Of a DNA stretch of 64,000 nt, positions 51,254 through 60,066 are shown in pieces. Numbering within the stretch: position 1 is the first letter of the stretch; each line of letters begins with the position of its first letter. Source of the DNA: CAXWPM01 sp965206125 (lineage in GTDB: Bacteria > Acidobacteriota > Terriglobia > 20CM-2-55-15); contig CBDBIN010000038.1 of NCBI GenBank assembly GCA_965206125.1, positions 1-64,000 on the forward strand, in the 5' to 3' direction. The notes below the pieces were generated by a model. The model did not search any database. It was not told the DNA's origin and saw nothing but the letters and a program-made list of their open reading frames with translations. Both the position numbers and the translations under genes were made by a program.

Positions 51254-51891
51254 GGCGAATGCCTTTCGAGGCGGCCCCCGAAAAACTCCAGCAGATCGTT
51301 GTAGCTGATCACCCCCTCACGGAGAAGCTCCGGCGGATCGCACGTCAGGTCCAATACCGTCGACGTCGGACCAGCCAGCGTGCCGCCCTCCACCAGGATG
51401 TCGATGCTGTCTCCCAGTCCCTGGGCGACTTCGGCGGATGATCGCGCTGGTGGATGCCCGGTCCGGTTGGCGCTCGTCGCCGTCAACGGTCCTCCCAGAG
51501 CCGAAATCACATCGAGCACCCAACGTGGAGAGGCCGGCTGTCTGAGTCCGACGGTGCCCGTACCGGCCGTTACGGAAAGCGGAAGGTTTCCCAGGGCGCG
51601 CGCAATCAGAGTCAACGGTCCGGGCCAGAACGAACGGGCAACCCGTTCGAACACGTCGTCGGTGTGGGCCACCGATCGCGCCATGTCCAGCGAGTCGACC
51701 AGGAGCAGGATGGGCTTTCCGCTGTCACGGCCTTTCAGTCTAAAGATACGCTCCACCGCTCGGGCGTCGAACGGATCGACGCCGATCCCGTAGGCCGTGT
51801 CGGTGGGAAACCCGATCACTCCGCCTTTCCGGAGACTCGACAGAACTGCGTTCAGGCCGTTCTTTCCGCCGGACATGTCGAAAACACGCAT
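51250..51891 (-). CDS. tsaC: L-threonylcarbamoyladenylate synthase TsaC/Sua5
   Basis: 213 residues. YrdC fold: SLRKGGVIGFPTDTAYGIGVDPFDARAVERIFRLKGRDSGKPI, FWPGPLTLI, GLRQPASPRWV, LTATSANRTGHPPARSS and the TSTVLDLTC motif. Makes threonylcarbamoyl-AMP for tRNA t6A. The start at 51891 (MRVFDMSGG) has AGGAG 7 nt upstream; the longer frame is not supported. No extra C-terminal Sua5 domain. Confidence 0.94.
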   Translation of the reverse strand: MRVFDMSGGKNGLNAVLSSLRKGGVIGFPTDTAYGIGVDPFDARAVERIFRLKGRDSGKPILLLVDSLDMARSVAHTDDVFERVARSFWPGPLTLIARALGNLPLSVTAGTGTVGLRQPASPRWVLDVISALGGPLTATSANRTGHPPARSSAEVAQGLGDSIDILVEGGTLAGPTSTVLDLTCDPPELLREGVISYNDLLEFFGGRLERHSP

Positions 51892-51978
51892 TCCTTCTCC
51901 TAAGAATATGAACCGCATCCCAAGCGCGCAAACCTTAAATAGGCATGCGCGGTCCACCCTTGCGATAATGACGGGCTG

Positions 51979-52752
51979 ATGGACCGTGAACACCTAGGGC
52001 GGCAGCACCCTCGCATCAAGGAGATCCGCCGCGCCTTCCGCGATGGGACGCTGACCGAAGATGGATTGATGGCCATCGAAGGCCCCAGGATGATCAGGGA
52101 GGCGCTACGGAGCGGGCTGGAGATCGTCGAGTGCGTCCATCGAGAAGACGAACACTTGGAATTGCCGCCCGGGGTGAGGCAGCGTATCGTGGCTGCCGGC
52201 GTCATGGATAGCCTCGCCCTGACGCAGTCTTCGCAGGGTGTGGTTGCCCTGCTGCGGCCCCCTGGATTCAGCTTGGAAGAGATGCTGCGGTGCGAGCATC
52301 CCCTGGTCGTCGTGTTGTGCGGCCTGCAGGATCCGGGTAACCTCGGCACGATCATTCGGTTGGGAGAAGCATTCGGTGCTACGGGCTGCGTGACGACCCC
52401 GCGAACAGTCGGTCCGTACAACGGAAAGATGGTTCGCGCGACAGCGGGCAGTCTCTTCCGGCTTCCCAACGTCTGGAACGCGGACTTCGCTGGCGTGTGT
52501 CGAGCGCTGGAAGATCATAGCGTGCGGCTCGTGGGGGCGGGAGCGGACGGGGCGGTTCCAATCGATCGGTATGACTTCCGCGGGCCCACGGCCATCCTGC
52601 TCGGCAACGAATCGCGGGGCTTGGACCAGGTCGAGCGCGCCGCTTGCGATACGATCCTTCGGATTCCACAGACCGGACAGGTCGACTCGCTGAACGCCGC
52701 AACGGCCGCCGCGGTGATTCTCTACGAAGCGGCCCGGCAGCGCTGGAGCTGA
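51979..52752 (+). CDS. SpoU/TrmH-family RNA 2'-O-methyltransferase
   Basis: 257 residues. An N-terminal substrate-binding region (RIKEIRRAFRDGTLTEDGLMAIEGPRMIREAL) precedes the knotted SPOUT domain: motif 1 VVLCGLQDPGNLGTIIRLGEAFGA, motif 2 AILLGNESRGLD, motif 3 RIPQTGQVDSLNAATAAAVILYEA. Resembles RlmB/TsnR-type rRNA methyltransferases; the target nucleotide is unknown. GATAAT ends 9 nt before the ATG. rarA follows 4 bp downstream. Confidence 0.92.
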   Translation: MDREHLGRQHPRIKEIRRAFRDGTLTEDGLMAIEGPRMIREALRSGLEIVECVHREDEHLELPPGVRQRIVAAGVMDSLALTQSSQGVVALLRPPGFSLEEMLRCEHPLVVVLCGLQDPGNLGTIIRLGEAFGATGCVTTPRTVGPYNGKMVRATAGSLFRLPNVWNADFAGVCRALEDHSVRLVGAGADGAVPIDRYDFRGPTAILLGNESRGLDQVERAACDTILRIPQTGQVDSLNAATAAAVILYEAARQRWS

Positions 52753-52756
52753 ACTG

Positions 52757-54061
52757 ATGTCGATGGATTCACTCTTCGAGGAACCACGGCCTGAGAAGCC
52801 GGATGAAAACGCCCCGCTCGCCGAGCGCATGAGGCCCGAGACCTTGGACGACTACGTCGGGCAGCGCCACTTGCTGGGACCGGGCAAAGCGCTCCGAACC
52901 GCGATCGAGCGTGACCGGATTCCGTCGATGGTCCTGTGGGGACCGCCCGGTGTGGGCAAGACCACGCTGGCAGCGATCATTGCCCGGCTGACGAGTTCCA
53001 CGTTCGTCAAATTCAGCGCCGTCCTGTCCGGCGTCAAGGAAATCCGCGAAGTCATGGCGACGGCGGAGCGGCATCTACGAAGCGGCCGGCGGACGATCCT
53101 GTTCGTCGACGAAATTCACCGTTTCAACAAGGCCCAGCAGGATGCCTTTCTACCTTATGTCGAGAAAGGCAGCATCACGCTGATCGGCGCCACGACCGAG
53201 AATCCGTCTTTTGAAGTCATCGCCGCTCTGCTATCACGGGTCCGGGTATTCGTGCTCGAAGCGCTCGCCGATGAGGACGTGCGGTCCCTGGTCGAGAGAG
53301 CGCGGCAGCGTTTCGGGTATCCGGTATCGGACGAGGGACTCGGGACGCTGGTCGACCTGGCGAACGGCGACGCCCGCGCGGCGCTGAACATTCTGGAGCT
53401 AGCCGTTGGGCTGGCCCCCGCGGACGGACGAATCGGCAAGGAACTGGTCGCGGAGGCCGCCCAGCAGCGAGTACTGCTCTACGACAAGGGTGGCGAGGAA
53501 CACTACAACATCATTTCCGCGCTGCACAAGTCCATGCGCAACTCGGATGCCGATGCAGCTCTCTATTGGTTGGCTCGCATGCTTGATGCGGGCGAGGACC
53601 CGCTCTACGTCGCGCGCCGGCTGGTGCGTTTCGCATCTGAGGATGTGGGCCTGGCCGACCCAGCGGCGCTGGACCTCGCCCTGGCAGCCACCGAGGCGGT
53701 TCGGTTCATCGGTATGCCCGAGGGGCAGCTCGCCCTGGCCCAGTGTGCGCTGTACCTGGCGGCGGCACCTAAGTCGAACTCGGTGTATGCCGCTTATTCC
53801 GCCGCTCTCGACGAGGCGCGGAACACCCGTGCGGAGCCGGTGCCGTTGCACCTGCGCAATGCTTCGACACGTTTGATGAAGCAGCTCCGTTACGGCGAGG
53901 GCTACCGTTACGCTCACGATGAAGAGGAGGGTGTTGCCCAAATGGACTGCCTACCGTTGCAGATCCGCGGACAGCGCTACTACGTGGCGAAGGATGTCGG
54001 GGCCGAATCGGAGATCAAGCGGCGGCTGGATGAAGCTCGCCGCCGAAGCAAAGACACTTAA
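52757..54061 (+). CDS. rarA: Replication-associated recombination protein RarA (MgsA)
   Basis: 434 residues. AAA+ clamp-loader-like: PLAERMRPETLDDYVGQRHLLGPGKALR, Walker A LWGPPGVGKTTLA, Walker B ILFVDEIHRFNKAQQDAF, sensor IGATTENPSFE, then the MgsA C-terminal tetramer domain (EEHYNIISALHKSMRNSDADAALYWLARMLDAGEDPLY). Acts at stalled replication forks. Confidence 0.97.
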   Translation: MSMDSLFEEPRPEKPDENAPLAERMRPETLDDYVGQRHLLGPGKALRTAIERDRIPSMVLWGPPGVGKTTLAAIIARLTSSTFVKFSAVLSGVKEIREVMATAERHLRSGRRTILFVDEIHRFNKAQQDAFLPYVEKGSITLIGATTENPSFEVIAALLSRVRVFVLEALADEDVRSLVERARQRFGYPVSDEGLGTLVDLANGDARAALNILELAVGLAPADGRIGKELVAEAAQQRVLLYDKGGEEHYNIISALHKSMRNSDADAALYWLARMLDAGEDPLYVARRLVRFASEDVGLADPAALDLALAATEAVRFIGMPEGQLALAQCALYLAAAPKSNSVYAAYSAALDEARNTRAEPVPLHLRNASTRLMKQLRYGEGYRYAHDEEEGVAQMDCLPLQIRGQRYYVAKDVGAESEIKRRLDEARRRSKDT

Positions 54062-54084
54062 CTGTCTATGCTCAAGTAGTATAG

Positions 54085-54474
54085 CTAAGTAAGTCTGATG
54101 TGTTCCTTTAGGATGCAGCGGTCCATGACCACCTCCAGGCCGGCCTCCTTTGCGGTCTGGGCGGCCTCCCGATGCACGACGCCCTCCTGCAGCCACAGCA
54201 CCCGGGCGTTAACGGCGATTGCAGCGTCCACGATTCCAGGAACGAACTCGGGACGGCGGAACACATCGACGATCTCAATCCGGCTGGGCACCTCCTCGAG
54301 ACTTCCGTAGGCCTTCTCGCCGAGAACCTCGTCCTCGTTCGGGTTGACCGGTACGATCTGGTACCCGTTGGCTTTCAGGTATTTGGCCACCCCATGGCTG
54401 GGTCGCCCCGGCTGTGACGAGAGCCCGACCACCGCAACGCGTGTGTAGGTTGTGAGAACCTCGGCGATGGTCAT
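54085..54474 (-). CDS. CoA-binding-domain protein (YccU-like)
   Basis: 129 residues. A Rossmann CoA-binding domain: VAVVGLSSQPGRPSHGVAKYLKANGYQIVPVNPNEDEVLGEKAYGSL and VLWLQEGVVHREAAQTAKEAGLEVVMDRCILKEH. Family members bind CoA or acyl-CoA; the role is open. Start overlaps the hisC stop (ATGA). Confidence 0.9.
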   Translation of the reverse strand: MTIAEVLTTYTRVAVVGLSSQPGRPSHGVAKYLKANGYQIVPVNPNEDEVLGEKAYGSLEEVPSRIEIVDVFRRPEFVPGIVDAAIAVNARVLWLQEGVVHREAAQTAKEAGLEVVMDRCILKEHIRLT

Positions 54475-55559
54475 CGTAACTGGTCCAGCGCACGCAGGAA
54501 TTGAAGGTTCTCTTCGTGCGTACCGACGGAAACACGCACCATCGTAGGAAAGCCGGCCCCGTGCATCGGACGCACGATCACACCAAGGCGCAACAGTTTG
54601 TCGAATGCGGCGTCCGCGGGCACACCGACATCGACAAGCATGAAGTTGGCGACCGAATCGACCGACGGAACCGACCGTGCGCCCAATTCGGTCTTCAGGA
54701 AATCGAGTTCCTTCGCGTTCATCTCGACGCTTCGCGTGACCTGCCCGGCATCTTCCAGCGCAGCCAGGGCGGCAACCTGTGCGATGGACGGCGTGTTGAA
54801 AGGGGGCCGCACCTTATTGAGGACGTCGATGACATCCTGCCTCCCGATGCCATAGCCGATCCGGAAGCCGGCGAGGCCGTAGGCCTTCGAGAACGTCCTG
54901 AGCACCAGGACCGTCCGTCCCGCGCGGAGGTACTCGAGAGCATCGGGATAGTCGTCGCGACGGACGTACTCATAGTAGGCCTCATCGAAGACCACCAGGA
55001 CATGCTCGGGCACTCGGTCCATGAAGCTTCGGACTTCGGCGGCGTTCACCATCGTGCCGGTCGGATTATTCGGATTTGCCAGCAGTACCACGCGCGTTTG
55101 CGGCGTGATTCGCTCGGCCATCGCCGACAGGTCGAACCGGTAGTCGCGCATAGGGGGCGCAACGATGCGAGCGCCCGTTGCCTCGCTGAACAGGTAGTAG
55201 AGAACGAACGAGCCTTGCGACGTCAGTGCTTCAGCGCCGGGAACCAGGAGCGCACGCGCGGTCATCGAAAGTATGTCGCTCGAACCGGCGCCGATGATCA
55301 CCTGATCCATCTCGACATCGTAACGTTCGGCGATCTTGCCGCGCAGGTAGTATCCCGTGTCGTCCGGATAGCGACCGCCCTCGTCAAGAAAATCTCGGAC
55401 TGCCTCTATTGAACGTGGTGATGGACCGTTCGGGTTCTCATTCGACGCCAGCTTGACGGCCTGAATTCCGAGTTCACGTTCAACCTCCTCGACCGGCTTG
55501 CCGGGCTTGTAGGGTTTTATCGACCGGATGTGGTCCGGGACTCCATCAATGAACTTCAT
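54471..55559 (-). CDS. hisC: Histidinol-phosphate aminotransferase
   Basis: 362 residues. Class I/II aminotransferase of the HisC group: YKPGKPVEEVERELG, KLASNENPNGPSP, VIIGAGSSDILSM, LLANPNNPTGTM, VFDEAYYEYV and the PLP lysine in LRTFSKAYGLAGFRIGYG. Converts imidazole-acetol phosphate to histidinol phosphate; a related aromatic aminotransferase role is possible since no other his gene is near. Overlaps rluB by 14 bp. Confidence 0.92.
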   Translation of the reverse strand: MKFIDGVPDHIRSIKPYKPGKPVEEVERELGIQAVKLASNENPNGPSPRSIEAVRDFLDEGGRYPDDTGYYLRGKIAERYDVEMDQVIIGAGSSDILSMTARALLVPGAEALTSQGSFVLYYLFSEATGARIVAPPMRDYRFDLSAMAERITPQTRVVLLANPNNPTGTMVNAAEVRSFMDRVPEHVLVVFDEAYYEYVRRDDYPDALEYLRAGRTVLVLRTFSKAYGLAGFRIGYGIGRQDVIDVLNKVRPPFNTPSIAQVAALAALEDAGQVTRSVEMNAKELDFLKTELGARSVPSVDSVANFMLVDVGVPADAAFDKLLRLGVIVRPMHGAGFPTMVRVSVGTHEENLQFLRALDQLR

Positions 55560-56361
55560 CGCTGTCTGCCGCCTTCTTGCTTCGTCCGGTGTTTGTCCCC
55601 ACCACCCGCCGAGGTCGTGCTCCGGGTGCTCGTTTCCGGGCCTTCTCCGGCCCGTATTGTTCGTAGAACCGTCTGACTTCCCCTGCCGTCAAGTAACGCC
55701 AATCGCCCGACCCGATCCGGGAGTCCTCGAGAAAACCGATTCGGGTTCGACGAAGCTTCAGGACCGAGTGGCCAATGGCTTCGAACATTCTTCGGACCTG
55801 TTGATTTCGTCCCTGGGTCAGCGTCATCAGGAACCATGGGTTGGCTCCGGGACGCGCTGCCTCGACGCTCGACGCCACAAGACGCTCGCCGTCGACCCGG
55901 ATGCCCCGCGTCAGCCGGCTCAATTGCGCTTCGGTCGGGATCCCGGAGACCTTGGCCTTGTAGACCTTCGGGACGCCCCCCGCTTTCGTCATGAAACGGG
56001 TGAACTCACCGTCGTTGGTCAGGATGAGGAGTCCCTCGGAAGCGAAATCCAGACGTCCGACAGGATAGACCCTGATGCGGACTTTCTTGCGGATCAGGTC
56101 CAACACGGTCGGCCGGCCCTCCGGATCGCTGGCCGTAGACACGACGTTCCGAGGTTTGTTCAGCAACACGTAGGTCGGAGCAGCCGGGCGGCGTATCTGT
56201 TTGCCGTCGACGGCGATTGTGTCGGAGTCGGGGTCCGCCTTCGTCCCCAACTCCAGCACGACATGTCCGTTGACGGACACCCTCCCCTGCTGGATCATTT
56301 CCTCGGCCTTGCGGCGGGACGCGATGCCGGCATGGGCGATGATTTTTTGCAATCTTTCCAT
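55546..56361 (-). CDS. rluB: 23S rRNA pseudouridine synthase, RluB/RsuA family
   Basis: 271 residues. S4 RNA-binding domain (QKIIAHAGIASRRKAEEMIQQGRVSVNGHVV) and the RsuA-type catalytic domain with the active Asp in YPVGRLDFASEGLLILTNDG, plus VLLNKPRNVVSTASDPEGRPTV and MTLTQGRNQQVRRMFEAIGHSV. The C-terminal tail is basic (RKRAPGARPRR). Modifies a uridine in the peptidyl-transferase region. In many bacteria rluB follows scpA-scpB directly; here proC and repeats intervene. Confidence 0.93.
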   Translation of the reverse strand: MERLQKIIAHAGIASRRKAEEMIQQGRVSVNGHVVLELGTKADPDSDTIAVDGKQIRRPAAPTYVLLNKPRNVVSTASDPEGRPTVLDLIRKKVRIRVYPVGRLDFASEGLLILTNDGEFTRFMTKAGGVPKVYKAKVSGIPTEAQLSRLTRGIRVDGERLVASSVEAARPGANPWFLMTLTQGRNQQVRRMFEAIGHSVLKLRRTRIGFLEDSRIGSGDWRYLTAGEVRRFYEQYGPEKARKRAPGARPRRVVGTNTGRSKKAADSDEVH

Positions 56362-56364
56362 TTA

Positions 56365-56386
56365 TTAGCGTCGGGCCCACCGTCCC
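56365..56386 (+). repeat. 22-bp word TTAGCGTCGGGCCCACC..., copy 2
   Basis: Identical to 1930-1951. It stands 3 bp upstream of the rluB start codon (opposite strand). Confidence 0.65.
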
Positions 56387-56395
56387 TGCAACAAT

Positions 56396-56545
56396 TTCCA
56401 CTCTCGAATTTCGAATGAACGATGACCCATGCGGAGTGTCCAATGGAAAATCTGCAATCCGCTAGATTTATCTGATCAACCTGGAATGACTATCGAAAAT
56501 CCACATTGGACGTTCAAAATTGCGAATTCGAGATCTTATCATCTG
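56396..56545. repeat. Element flanking proC, upstream copy
   Basis: About 150 bp in direct repeat with 57528-57680. Shared words in order: CTCGAATTTCGAATGA, GATGACC/AATGACC, ATGCGGAGTGTCCAAT, GAAAATCT, TGACTAT, AATCCACATTGGA, TTCAAAAT/TTCGAAAT, TCGAGATC and ATCATC. AT-rich and non-coding. The remaining gap to proC (56546-56669) shows no feature. Confidence 0.75.
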
Positions 56546-56669
56546 ACGAAGGAAACTAAGACGATAGGTATCTACTCGGGCAGCTTCAGATTAGTCTTCA
56601 AAGCAGTTTTTGCGCTACGATTCCACGCTTGGAGGTCGAGATCGGAGTTCCGATTTAGAAAAACACACC

Positions 56670-57485
56670 ATGAAAATTGCCATCATAGGACCGGGAACCA
56701 TGGGGTTGATGATCGGCCAGCGCGCCGTGGCCTGCGGACTCTCCACCCCCGAGGACATTCGTTTCAGTCGAGTCCGGCAGGAACGCCGTGAGATTATCGA
56801 GACGGCCTTGTCGGGTTCCCGGATACTCACCGAGAATGCAGCGGCTGTCGCAGACGCCGAGCTGGTCGTGCTTGCCGTGAAACCGAAATCGTTTGGCGTC
56901 GTCGCCGACGAGATACGCGATGGCCTTCGCGAAGATGCGCTGGTCGTGTCCGTGGTAACGGGCGTGGACCTCGAGCGGCTCGGAGAGCGTCTTGGCGTAG
57001 GTAATGTCGTCAGGACGAGCACGAACATCGGGATCGAAAGGGGCATCGCTACCACATACTGGATAGCGGGCCGGGATGTCTCTCCAGCCGCTCGAGAACG
57101 CGCCATCGAAATCGTGCGTTCGTGGGGGGACGAGTTCGAATGCAACGACGAAGCCCTGCTCGACATCGCGATCGTCGGCGTAGGTTGCGGACCCGCCCTG
57201 GTCATCGAGTTCATCCAGGCGCTGACTCGGGCGATGGTGACACAGGGTATGCCCCACGACCTGGCTGAGAGGGGAATCCTGTCGCTACTTCACGGCACGC
57301 TGGCCTTGCGAACGGCCGCTACCGACCGTGGGCTGTCTCAGTTTCAGGAGGAGGTCATCACCCCGGGAGGCATTACCGCCGAGGCCCTGCTGGCGATGGA
57401 AGAGGGTAAATTTCGGGCGACGGTGATCAATGCGTTTCGGCGGGCCCATGACAAAGTATCGCGCCTCGCACCGCCTATTGGCTGA
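56670..57485 (+). CDS. proC: Pyrroline-5-carboxylate reductase-like protein
   Basis: 271 residues. N-terminal Rossmann fold MKIAIIGPGTMGLMIGQ, ELVVLAVKPKSFGVVADEI and SVVTGVDLERLGERLG. C-terminal dimer domain with VGVGCGPALVIEFIQALTRAMVTQGMP and TPGGITAEALLAMEEGKFRATVINAF, all as in ProC. The usual RAMPNTP loop reads RTSTNIG here, so proline synthesis is likely but not certain; it may be a divergent paralogue. It is the only plus-strand gene between 54.1 and 60.7 kb and is flanked by direct copies of a non-coding element. Confidence 0.85.
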   Translation: MKIAIIGPGTMGLMIGQRAVACGLSTPEDIRFSRVRQERREIIETALSGSRILTENAAAVADAELVVLAVKPKSFGVVADEIRDGLREDALVVSVVTGVDLERLGERLGVGNVVRTSTNIGIERGIATTYWIAGRDVSPAARERAIEIVRSWGDEFECNDEALLDIAIVGVGCGPALVIEFIQALTRAMVTQGMPHDLAERGILSLLHGTLALRTAATDRGLSQFQEEVITPGGITAEALLAMEEGKFRATVINAFRRAHDKVSRLAPPIG

Positions 57486-57527
57486 AGCGGTTCAAATTCC
57501 TTGCGGGGCCACGTGCCCACAGGCCTC

Positions 57528-57680
57528 TTGGACAATCTCCAATCTCGAATTTCGAATGACCAATGACCGATGCGGAGTGTCCAATAGAAAATCTACGATG
57601 CTTGCCAGGTCGTTGCAGAGTGACTATTGAAGAATCCACATTGGAGGTTCGAAATCGCAAGGTCGAGATCTGATCATCAG
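57528..57680. repeat. Element flanking proC, downstream copy
   Basis: Direct repeat of 56396-56545 (see shared words there). Starts 43 bp after the proC stop. A partial third copy lies at 39466-39519. Confidence 0.75.
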
Positions 57681-57689
57681 TCCGCAGAG

Positions 57690-57717
57690 ACCCGGTCGCT
57701 ACCGCTCGCGGTTCTGT
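57690..57717 (-). repeat. 28-bp interspersed repeat, copy 3
   Basis: ACCCGGTCGCTACCGCTCGC then GGTTCTGT, 10 bp after the proC-flanking element. At 39368-39519 the same two repeat types are also neighbours. Confidence 0.75.
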
Positions 57718-57747
57718 TCTGGGACACCCTTCCCCTGAAGCCCTCTC

Positions 57748-58353
57748 CTACTCCCCTGAATCCGTGGCGACCTCTTCTTCCCCCATTTCGAGGGGCAATT
57801 CCGCCTGTTCCGCATGCTGGGAGCGGATGATGTCCTCGAACTCCTCCATGCTCGGCAGGTCGTCGAGGCTGTTGAGGCCGAAATGCACCAGGAAGTTCCG
57901 GGTACTCTTGTAGAGAATCGGTCGGCCTACGACATCCTTTCGGCCGGCTGCTGTGATCAGCTTGTGGTCCAGCAGTGTCTTGATGACACCGCTGGCGTGA
58001 ACGCCACGAATCTCTTGTATCTCAGGAATCGTGATGGGTTGCCGGTACGCGATCACGGCAAGTGTTTCCAGAGCGGCCAGAGAAAGTCGGGTCGGCGGTA
58101 CGAGGCTCTTGGCGAACTTCCGCAGGACCTCGTGGTGCTCCGGCTTCGTCGAGAAGCGATACCCTCCGGCCACCTCGCGGACCTCGATGCCATGTTCGCT
58201 TGCCTGAAATGTCCGGACCAAGCCGTCCAGATGTTCTCTCAAATCCCGAGGCGACACGTCGCGGAGTGCCTTTTGAATCTGATCCAGTCGGACCGGTTCG
58301 TCGGCCAGGTAGATGATCGCCTCAAGTAAGGCTGAAAGATTGGGATCGCTCAT
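57748..58353 (-). CDS. scpB: Segregation and condensation protein B
   Basis: 201 residues. Two winged helices: LEAIIYLADEPVRLDQIQKAL and LSLAALETLAVIAYRQPITIPEIQEIRGVHASGVIKTLLDHKLI (family hallmark), then GRPILYKSTRNFLVHFGLNSLDDLP. A kleisin-bridging partner of SMC-ScpA. The start (ATG 58353) lies inside the end of scpA (32-bp overlap). Confidence 0.95.
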   Translation of the reverse strand: MSDPNLSALLEAIIYLADEPVRLDQIQKALRDVSPRDLREHLDGLVRTFQASEHGIEVREVAGGYRFSTKPEHHEVLRKFAKSLVPPTRLSLAALETLAVIAYRQPITIPEIQEIRGVHASGVIKTLLDHKLITAAGRKDVVGRPILYKSTRNFLVHFGLNSLDDLPSMEEFEDIIRSQHAEQAELPLEMGEEEVATDSGE

Positions 58354-59071
58354 AGGTGGGGTTTGCGCGCACCTCGATGTCCTCGAGAGCGTGGTTCTGT
58401 TCCAGGTAAATGGCGCACAGTCGCGCGAGTTCCAGGAGGGCAAGAAACACCGTGATCAAGGCTTTGCGTGTGGAAAACCTCTCCAGAAGTTGCGTAAACC
58501 GGATGCCGGCGTCGGCGCCGGACAGTTCTTCCATCACATAGTCCGCCATCTGCTCGATTGAAAATTCCTCCCGAAACACGTCCAGCGGCGGTCGCTCCTC
58601 GAATCGCTTCAGCACGTCTCGGAAGACGTCGAGCATGTCGAAGAGCGTCGCTGTAACCTCCGGTTCCAGGTCCGCATCGTCGATATCGATCACCCCCGCG
58701 CGAGTCCACGCTGCCTTTTCGACCTGTTCGCGCTGGTAGAGCATCTCCGCGGCGTTCTTGAATTGTTCGTACTCGAGCAGACGACGCACCAACTCACCGC
58801 GCGGATCGTCATCTTCTTCCGGGTCGGCATCAGGGTCGGGAGGCAGCAGAAGGCGCGACTTGATGTAGATCAGCTGTGTGGCGATGACGAGAAACTCCGC
58901 CGCGACGTCGACGTTCATCTCCTTCATCAGGTGTAGAAATTCCAGATACTGCGAGGTGACCTGGGCTATGGGAATGTCGTAGATGTCGATCTTCTGTCGC
59001 CGGATCAGGTCGAGAAGCAGATCCAGAGGCCCTTCGTAATGAGAAAGAGTGATTTTCAGTTCGTCGGCCAT
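58322..59071 (-). CDS. scpA: Segregation and condensation protein A
   Basis: 249 residues. Kleisin: LSHYEGPLDLLLDLIRRQKIDIYDIPIAQVTSQYLEFL and AAEFLVIATQLIYIKSRLLLP at the N-terminus, a C-terminal winged helix ending TVFLALLELARLCAIYLEQ. Forms the SMC-ScpAB condensin. The ATG at 59071 shares one base with the trpS stop (TGATG). Confidence 0.95.
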   Translation of the reverse strand: MADELKITLSHYEGPLDLLLDLIRRQKIDIYDIPIAQVTSQYLEFLHLMKEMNVDVAAEFLVIATQLIYIKSRLLLPPDPDADPEEDDDPRGELVRRLLEYEQFKNAAEMLYQREQVEKAAWTRAGVIDIDDADLEPEVTATLFDMLDVFRDVLKRFEERPPLDVFREEFSIEQMADYVMEELSGADAGIRFTQLLERFSTRKALITVFLALLELARLCAIYLEQNHALEDIEVRANPTYERSQSFSLT

Positions 59072-60051
59072 CAAATCTTCATCGCACTTCGGACTTCGCC
59101 CATCGTCTCACCTGCCACCTTGCGGGCACGACTGGCGCCGTCTTCCAGGATGTCCATCACTTCGGACCGGTTCCCCTCAAGTTGGATCCGACGTTCGTAG
59201 ATCGGCCCGATTTTGCGCTGATGGCCCTCAAAGAGCCACTTCTTACATTCGACACAGCCTATTCCAGCGGTGCGACAACCTTGGTCCACCTCGGCAATCC
59301 GGTCGCTGCCGGAAAATAGCCGGTGGTAGTCGAAGACCGGACAGATCTCCGGGTTTCCGGGATCGTCACGTCGCTTTCGCGCGGGGTCCGTCTTCATGGC
59401 CATCACGGCCGCCCGGACCTGGTCGGGTGGATCGCCAAGGGCGATCGTGTTGCCGTAGCTCTTGCTCATCTTGCGCCCGTCGGTTCCGGGGAGCTTCGGG
59501 ATTTCCGTTAGCAGCGCGCGCGGCTCAGGGAACACCGGGGAGTAGAGTCGGTTGAAACGGCGTCCAATCTCGCGGGTAAGCTCGACGTGTGCCACCTGGT
59601 CCTGGCCGACCGGCACCGCGTCGGCCTTGTACATGAGAATGTCCGCCGCCTGCAGTACCGGATACCCCAGGAAGCCGTACGTATTGATGTCGTGGTCGAT
59701 GTTCTCCTTCATCTCCTTGTAGGACGGCACCCGCTCCAGCCACCCGAGCGGCGTCACCATTGAAAACAACACGTGCAGTTCGGCGTGTTCGGGGACGTCG
59801 GACTGGATGAACATCGTCGTCCTTTCCGGGTCGAGCCCGGCCGCCAGATAGTCGATACCCACTTGAATGGAGTTCTCGCGAAGATCCTCCCCGCTCTCGT
59901 AGTGAGTCGTCAGCGCATGCCAGTCAGCAATAAAACAGAAATTCTCGTATTCCTCCTGCAGGCGAACCCAGTTGGCCAGCGCGCCGAAATAGTTTCCCAG
60001 GTGGACCCGGCCGGTCGGCCGCGTCCCGCTCAGGATTCGCTTCTTTCCCAT
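59071..60051 (-). CDS. trpS: Tryptophanyl-tRNA synthetase
   Basis: 326 residues. Class I synthetase: ILSGTRPTGRVHLGNYFGAL (HIGH motif as HLGN), CFIADWHALTTHY, YPVLQAADILMYKADAVPVGQDQVAHVELTREI and KMSKSYGNTI. Charges tRNA-Trp. First housekeeping gene of trpS-scpA-scpB, 15 bp after the M50 protease gene. Confidence 0.97.
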   Translation of the reverse strand: MGKKRILSGTRPTGRVHLGNYFGALANWVRLQEEYENFCFIADWHALTTHYESGEDLRENSIQVGIDYLAAGLDPERTTMFIQSDVPEHAELHVLFSMVTPLGWLERVPSYKEMKENIDHDINTYGFLGYPVLQAADILMYKADAVPVGQDQVAHVELTREIGRRFNRLYSPVFPEPRALLTEIPKLPGTDGRKMSKSYGNTIALGDPPDQVRAAVMAMKTDPARKRRDDPGNPEICPVFDYHRLFSGSDRIAEVDQGCRTAGIGCVECKKWLFEGHQRKIGPIYERRIQLEGNRSEVMDILEDGASRARKVAGETMGEVRSAMKI

Positions 60052-60066
60052 CTTTAGTTCTGCTTC

